From contig MDYQ01000163.1 in the NCBI GenBank assembly GCA_003024175.1, positions 1 to 64,000 on the forward strand: DNA of 64,000 nt, written 5' to 3'. A program made the translations under genes and the position numbers. The stretch is from Planoprotostelium fungivorum (lineage: Eukaryota; Evosea; Variosea; Cavosteliida; Cavosteliaceae). Below are positions 58,423 to 64,000 of the stretch, one piece after another. Below the pieces are notes generated by a model, which worked only from the letters and a program-made list of their open reading frames with translations, ran no database searches and was not told the DNA's origin. Every line of letters starts with the position of its first letter. Within the stretch, counting starts at the first letter, position 1.

Positions 58423-58546
58423 GAGTAAAATGATTGTATCAGTTGAATCTGTCATCTTGGCCCTGTGTGTTGGTTAGATAGTCGATATTCAAAATAATGA
58501 TTACGAAGATAATTTATTCATACTTGGGGTTAGACAACGCAACAAC

Positions 58547-59919
58547 ATGAGATTGGAGATCCTTGTATTACTCTTGGCATTGTCTTTGACAGTCGCAGAC
58601 GACAACATATCATGTGTTATCAGTGATGCAGTATCCAATCGAACATTCTCGCATTATCTGAGGAACATCGCCGCTCTCCCTGGTTTCACGAACGTAGAGA
58701 GATTGAGACGCGCTTACCATATCCGATCCGCTTTCCGCAAGGCAGGATTGACGATGCATTACGAAGAGACATCACAAGAGGGGCTAACCATCATCGGCAT
58801 CCATAAACCCATCGATTCAAATGAAGATACACCGGTGAGTGATTGAAACATGTTCCATCACTGACCGATCATTTCAGTTGTGGTTGGTGTCTGCACATTA
58901 CGACACAGTTGCGAACACGACTGGACTTTTCGATAATTCTGCAGGAGTTGCAGCTCTGTTGGAGACAGCTAGAGTGCTTACACCCGCCTTGAAGAATTTC
59001 AATGGGTGAATCGAATCATCCTATGTTTTTTTTGATTACCTCTTGATCGACTGATGTTCGAAAGAACGACTGCGGAGGTGTGGTTCATCGCTTGGGATAG
59101 AGAAGAAGAATATTCAGGCAGTTGGTCGTGGATATCTTGTGTGTGACACCATCACATCATCATCTAACGGACATAACAGCCAAGAGTGAAAAGGATCTGA
59201 AGAGGATCGCCGGTGTTTGGAATATGGACAGTGTAGGTTCCATATCTCAACAACCATCAGGTGTCGTCATCATCATGTTTCATTTCATGTCACGAATAGA
59301 ACCTACACCGTCACATCTCACGCAATATTCACGTAGATAGGACAGAGAGTACCACCTGGTTTAGAACAACTGCTCCCGGACGTCTACCATCAAATCGAGA
59401 GCGTGAGAATTCAGAGAAAACTCGCAGAAGATTCACCGAACGTTCAGCAAAATTTCAGGCCCAATTTCCTGACGGTCATCACCGACAGTCGATCGGTGGT
59501 CATGGCGACGATCTACAACCAGACAGTTGCTCGTTGTAGAATCCCAATTCGAGTGATAGCCGTACCCTTACCATACCCTGGATCTACCGTGTGTGGAAGT
59601 CTCATCGGAAATTTCGGTGACTTCTGCCGCAGCGATCACGCGGCCTTCTGGTCGGTGGGTCTCAAAACAAAACAATCAATCTTTTTATTTCTTTTTCTTT
59701 GGGACCGACGGAGAATAGAAAGGGATCGAGGCAGTACACATCACGGACACGGCAGATCTAAGGAATCCATGTTATCATGAGACATGTGATGAGTGGAAAG
59801 AGATGAGAGAAGAAAACTGGCTCTTCCTCCTTCAAATGACTTCATCACTCGCTCAGACCGTCTTCGACGTGGCCACCAGCCCCTCTTCTCAACCGCTAGT
59901 CCCAATTCAAAATGAATAA
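58547..59919 (+). CDS. secreted M28-family zinc peptidase
   Basis: Extracellular or lysosomal aminopeptidase/carboxypeptidase by family. Signal peptide MRLEILVLLLALSLTVA. The zinc ligands of M28 appear in order: SAHYDTV (His), FDNSAGVAAL (bridging Asp), WDREEEYSGS (general-base and ligand Glu), NMDSVGS (Asp), and NPCYHETCDEW (His). The SDHAAFW block is typical. The length is about 390 residues over seven or so exons. It is convergent with the receptor kinase, with only 18 bases between stop codons. The intron after SDHAAFW is located by the phase of AIEAVHITDTADLRNP. Confidence 0.85.
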
Positions 59920-59937
59920 ATCCAATTCCATGACATT

Positions 59938-62900
59938 TTATTCGTTCTGGTAGGCAATTTCCTTCGAACCGGTGTGATAGTCGTCATCTTCCATCATTTG
60001 CTTCGCATCACTCTGTCCTTCTGCTCCGTGTTGATCTGCAAAGACATACAGAGGTTGTGTGCCCCCACTCGATTTGGTGTGCTGATATCCACCCCCTACG
60101 TTCTCTCCTTCTTCGAACATGACGCTGCCCCTCTTGTCGTCCTCTAAATGAGGGAAGCTGTCTATCAACCTCTGTCGAATGGTTCTGAAGGTGGGTCTGT
60201 CTTCTGGCTCCATCTTCCAGCAGTCGTCCATGATGTCGAACAGCTTCTGTGGAGCGAGGGGAGGCTGGTCGAGTTTTCCGCCTTTCAGCGTGTTTTCGAT
60301 GACTTCTTTGTTGGACATGTGGGAGAAAGGGACTAGAGAGGTCAGGGATGATACGATGGGTAGGGTACGTACGTGTTCCCTTGGTGAAGATCTCCCAACA
60401 GACAACTCCGAAACTCCATACGTCAGATTGAGCCGTGGCCGCCTGTTGTTTCAATACCTGATTCGAATCAACGCGTCATCACGATCGAATTGAATGGATG
60501 GATGTAAATCATCGATGTGATGGATCTGGATGTGACGGTATCGATGTGATGTGACCATATATCACCTCTGGAGCGGTCCATCGGTAGGGTAACATCTTTG
60601 ATTTCAACTGATACATGTCCACTTCTCGACTCATACCGAAATCAGAGATCTTGACGTTGTATCCCGCATCGATCAACAAGTTCCTACACATCCATCAGTC
60701 ATCACATCATCAATCAACACGTCACCTGGCCGCCAGATCTCGATGGATGATTCCCTTCTTCCCCAGGTACATCATACCCTTGACTACGTCCAATACCATC
60801 TCCATCAGCTTATCAACGGTGAGAACGTCCGCCTTATCTGGTCGAACCATGAACGACAACAGAGAGCCGTTCTCGACGTATTCTGTTCCATTCAATCTTC
60901 GTCCTCAAATTCAACTGTGACTCACCCAACACCTGACGTACGTCAGTCGATTCGATTCGTATCGTCATCACTCACCATGTATAGAATGTCATCTCTCTGA
61001 CTGACACCAAACATTCTGACGATGTTTGGATGATTCAATTTCTGCACCAAGATGATTTCGTCCATCCATTTCGTGTCTTCATCTTGTCTCTTCAGTCCCT
61101 TCAGAGCGACGACGGTTCCATCGTCCCTTTTCATCAGTCATCGTCGATTCGATGCATCACATCGACGATTTCCTCACAATTTCCCCCGCCAGACTTCACC
61201 GAAATTTCCTGCGCCGATCTTCTCTTCGATGGTGACCCCGTCCAACATCAATCGGCCGATGTGATTCTGCAACTCGATGTCTTCTCTGATTCTCTCCTTC
61301 CTCTTCCGGTATTGATAGTAGACGACGGCAGAGACGATGAGAACGATCACGCAGGATACACCGATGACAATCCCGGCGATGCTCCCTCCACCGATGGATC
61401 TGGATGCGATTTGAGGTGGCACATCAGAGAAATCGAGTAATTGGATGGAGTGATCGCTCCAGACGGGTGGTGGTGTGTTGGTCAATCGATAGAGTAATCG
61501 TTGTGATGTACCTGATGTGATTCGTCAGACGATGTGATGACGTGAGAGGATGGTGATCACCTTGTTGTAACTGATCGATGTTGTTGGGATCGGCAGGCTT
61601 GATGGCCATATCGATGATGACAGATCCTGATGACAATGCCATGATTTCAAATCGATCGATGGATGACTGACATCGAATCATCAAATCGTGATTTGATACA
61701 TCTCATCGATGATCGATTTGATACACATCGATGTGATCTCTCACCTCTGTCACGTTGGCAACGGTGGAGAGGAAATTGTTTTTGTCGAATTCAGCGAGAT
61801 TTCCTTCGATTCTCATCCTGACGAACACCTCTGCATCCATCGTGTCGTTCGTCTGGCACGTGGCCCCACATCTGTCTCTCAGCGGAGAAGATAGAGGACA
61901 CACGAACTCGTTCATACTCATGTCACAGTAGGTTAACGAAGGCATGCGAGCCACGCTTCCGTCGGTGAACGCGTTATCGTGCAAGTCCACTCGAGTTAAT
62001 TTGGGGCATTGAATGAAAGAGGGTACGGAACCGTTGAAATGATTGGAAGAGACGTCGATTGACTCGAGAATGGGACTGTTGGGTGGAAGTAGCCATCCAC
62101 TGAAGAGAATGAGAGTGGGACAGTGGACGAATTCACCTCAGTTGATTGTGACTCATGTCGATGGAAACTAGACGAGCTAGATCGCCGATCTGTATCGAAC
62201 CGTTGAAACGATTGTGACTGATATCTGATGCACGTCAACCATTGTAGATGAAGTGTGGATAATTCTATTCCTCTTTGCTACTGTCTACATGTCTCACCTA
62301 ACGTATGAACTGTCGTCAGTGTAGAGACGAAGACAGTGTTACCCGAGAAATCATTGTTCGAAATATTCAGAAACTACAACGAGCCGTCAGAGACATACGG
62401 CGCGTTGTAGATGGACCTACCGTGGGAGCAGAAGAGAGAGGATGAAATACACCGCTGAAATCATTGTCGCTCAGATCGATCGTCTGAAGCGCGCGTGCCT
62501 GATAGAAACTCATCGGAATTTCACCAGTCAGGCGATTTCCCGCCACACTCAAGCTGATTAGACGGGTGAGGTCGTCGATATTTTCTGATGTGACATCAAT
62601 GATTTGATTGAGTTCGATGATCTCACGAGGTATGCGACCTGACATGTGATTGTAAGATAGATTGCAATATTGGAGGGAAGTCCAGCTCGTGATGACTTTC
62701 AAGTCATCGAATTGAAGCAAATTGTTACTGATGTACACTTGAGATATGAATAATGTGATGGAGACAATTCACCTGATATCAAACGAAGTCAACAGCGAAA
62801 GCTGCCCAAGAGTCATGCTGAGATTACCGAAGAAATTGTTATTCGAGATATCGAGAGAGGTGAGCAAGGTCAACGACGCCACGGAGGAAGGTATGTAACC

Positions 62901-64000
62901 TTCGAATTGGTTGTGGGAGATCTTCAAGGTCTGATGTACGGTGAGATCATGCGATGAGATCATGCGATGAGATCATGCGATGAGATCGTGCGATGATCAA
63001 GCCGATGTAAATGAATTTACCTTCAGATTCGTCAGCTGACCGATTTCTGGCGGAATTCGTCCGGCTGCGATGTGTCATCGATCCGATGAGATGATGTCAA
63101 TTCACATAATCCATTGTAGCTGAGGTCCACATATTCCAATTGCGGTATGAGTTCGATGTGACCATCTGTGACACTTCACGATTCGTTTCGAGCGAACGAA
63201 ATCTCACCGAGTTTTCCGGTCAACAGATTGTACGATAGATCGAGATAGGTGAGCCCTCCGTAGAGTTGCATGTTCCCCGGCAGGTGATTAAGAAAGCTGT
63301 TGTGGCTCATGACTACTTTCTGAAGACAACCTGCGACAGCAAAGATGTCTATCTCGTGTCATTATATGCATGCATTCCATTCATCGTAATCAATCTACAG
63401 GATGAATCTACATAGAGGACATACCTGGTATGGGACCGGTGAAGTTGTTATACGAGATGTCTGTCGTTCGTTTCAGTCTACATCGTTTGCATCTCGCGAT
63501 GATCATCTGTGGATTCACCGATAACTTGGATGCTGGTGAGATCGCTCAAGTATTCAGAAGGAATGATGGAGCTGAAATTGTTGTGATCGAGCGATAGCAA
63601 TTGTAGACTCTTCGATCCTGTTCGCACATCAGATGCCACAAAGAGAGAGGAAGAGAGAAGAAAGAGACAAAGATGAAGAGAAGGAAGATGAAAATACCGT
63701 AGAAAGGAGGGAGCGGCCCCGACAGGTAGTTGTAGCTGAGAATCAAAGATCTCAAACTAGGGTGAGATATGAAAGAGGCAGGGAGGGGCCCGCTGAATCG
63801 GTTGTTTCTGAAATTCATGTTCAGTAGATAGGGGAAGGGGGTCAATTCGGGCAGAGGACCGGATAGCTCGTTGTGATCCATCTCTAATATCTGTTGTAGG
63901 ATGTCAATTGGAGGATGATGTGATGGATGGACGATATGATGAGATGGATGATGAGATGGATGATGTGACGGGTGATGGTGATGAGATGGATGATGAGATG
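59938..64000 (-). CDS. LRR receptor tyrosine kinase, 5' end beyond window
   Basis: Single-pass receptor. The visible ectodomain is a series of plant-type LRRs with the L..L.L..N.LSG.(L/I)P pattern (MDHNELSGPLPELTPFPYLL, NRFSGPLP, LSYNYLSGPLP, YNHMSGRIP, NRLTGEIP, NDFSGVF). Membrane helix GIVIGVSCVIVLIVSAVVYY is followed by basic QYRKRKERIRED. Kinase domain: IGAGNFGEVWRGKL, VVALKGLKRQD, LVQKLNHPNIVRMFGVS, IIHRDLAARN (tyrosine-kinase catalytic loop), VKISDFGMSREV, LPYRWTAPEV, SDVWSFGVVCWEIFTKGT, DDCWKMEPEDRPTFRTIRQR. The tail has four Tyr in acidic or polar context (GGGYQHTK, PLYVFADQ, DDDYHTGS, IAYQNE), candidate docking sites. Many short introns split single LRRs. The HRDLAARN loop favours tyrosine specificity over the TKL group. 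The N terminus lies to the right of the window. Confidence 0.88.

Noticed and set aside
1-64000. CRISPR array, bacterial operon, retrotransposon, viral fossil
   Set aside because: The regularly spaced motif copies at 28.2 kb have spacers of only 4-8 bases and no cas genes. No reverse transcriptase, integrase, capsid or long terminal repeat pattern was seen on either strand.
62930-64000. GATGAGATGGATGATG-type tracts as a functional repeat
   Set aside because: These are GAT/CAT-rich microsatellites of the kind found in many introns of this window, so ordinary slippage explains them.

Overview
The window looks like nuclear DNA of a free-living amoeboid protist, most likely an amoebozoan. Genes are packed on both strands. 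Almost every coding region is cut by short GT-AG introns of about 40-60 bases, and intergenic gaps are often only 20-400 bases. The gene set fits this: a PH-kinase-SH2 protein resembling Dictyostelium Shk kinases, a probable CudA-type transcription factor, a four-LIM paxillin, ASH-RhoGAP proteins, an LRR receptor tyrosine kinase and the ciliary protein IFT121/WDR35. That combination suggests an amoeba that still makes a cilium or flagellum. A flagellate protosteloid such as Planoprotostelium/Protostelium would fit, but the species name is inference.

Left third (1-23 kb): end of a minor-spliceosome 25K protein (SNRNP25), a TOM1/THH1-type seven-helix membrane protein, a repeat-rich gap with a 120-bp hairpin element and a two-copy 300-bp tandem repeat, RPA32, an unusual CBM20-RING protein, the HAS1/DDX18 helicase with a DETD box, a histidine phosphatase, the PH-kinase-SH2 protein, a second hairpin-rich gap, an SH3-ASH-RhoGAP protein, the CudA-like factor, a tRNA-Pro(UGG) and an SDS22-type LRR protein.

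Middle third (23-44 kb): ALG10 glucosyltransferase, whose start codon lies 25 bases from that of the divergent LRR gene, an unrecognised charged protein, a second ASH-RhoGAP protein without a visible arginine finger, a TMEM151-like membrane protein, a secreted polysaccharide lyase 8, mitochondrial GTPBP3/MSS1, paxillin and a TMEM135-like protein.

Right third (44-64 kb): transcription elongation factor ELL, one or two small membrane or secreted proteins, WDR35/IFT121, a large beta-helix ectodomain receptor with several membrane helices, a secreted M28 peptidase, and the C-terminal two thirds of an LRR receptor tyrosine kinase that runs off the right edge.

Themes: phosphotyrosine signalling (receptor kinase plus SH2 kinase), Rho/cytoskeleton/adhesion (two RhoGAP modules, paxillin), and secreted digestive enzymes (PL8, M28). 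Throughout the window the 11-mer CATCTACAACG recurs on both strands, mostly inside introns, at least two dozen times exactly and many more times in near-exact form. It is the most striking signal that the genes do not explain. No viral or retroviral fossil was recognised. Exon joins were made by eye from splice sites, reading frame and family similarity, so internal boundaries may be off by a few bases.
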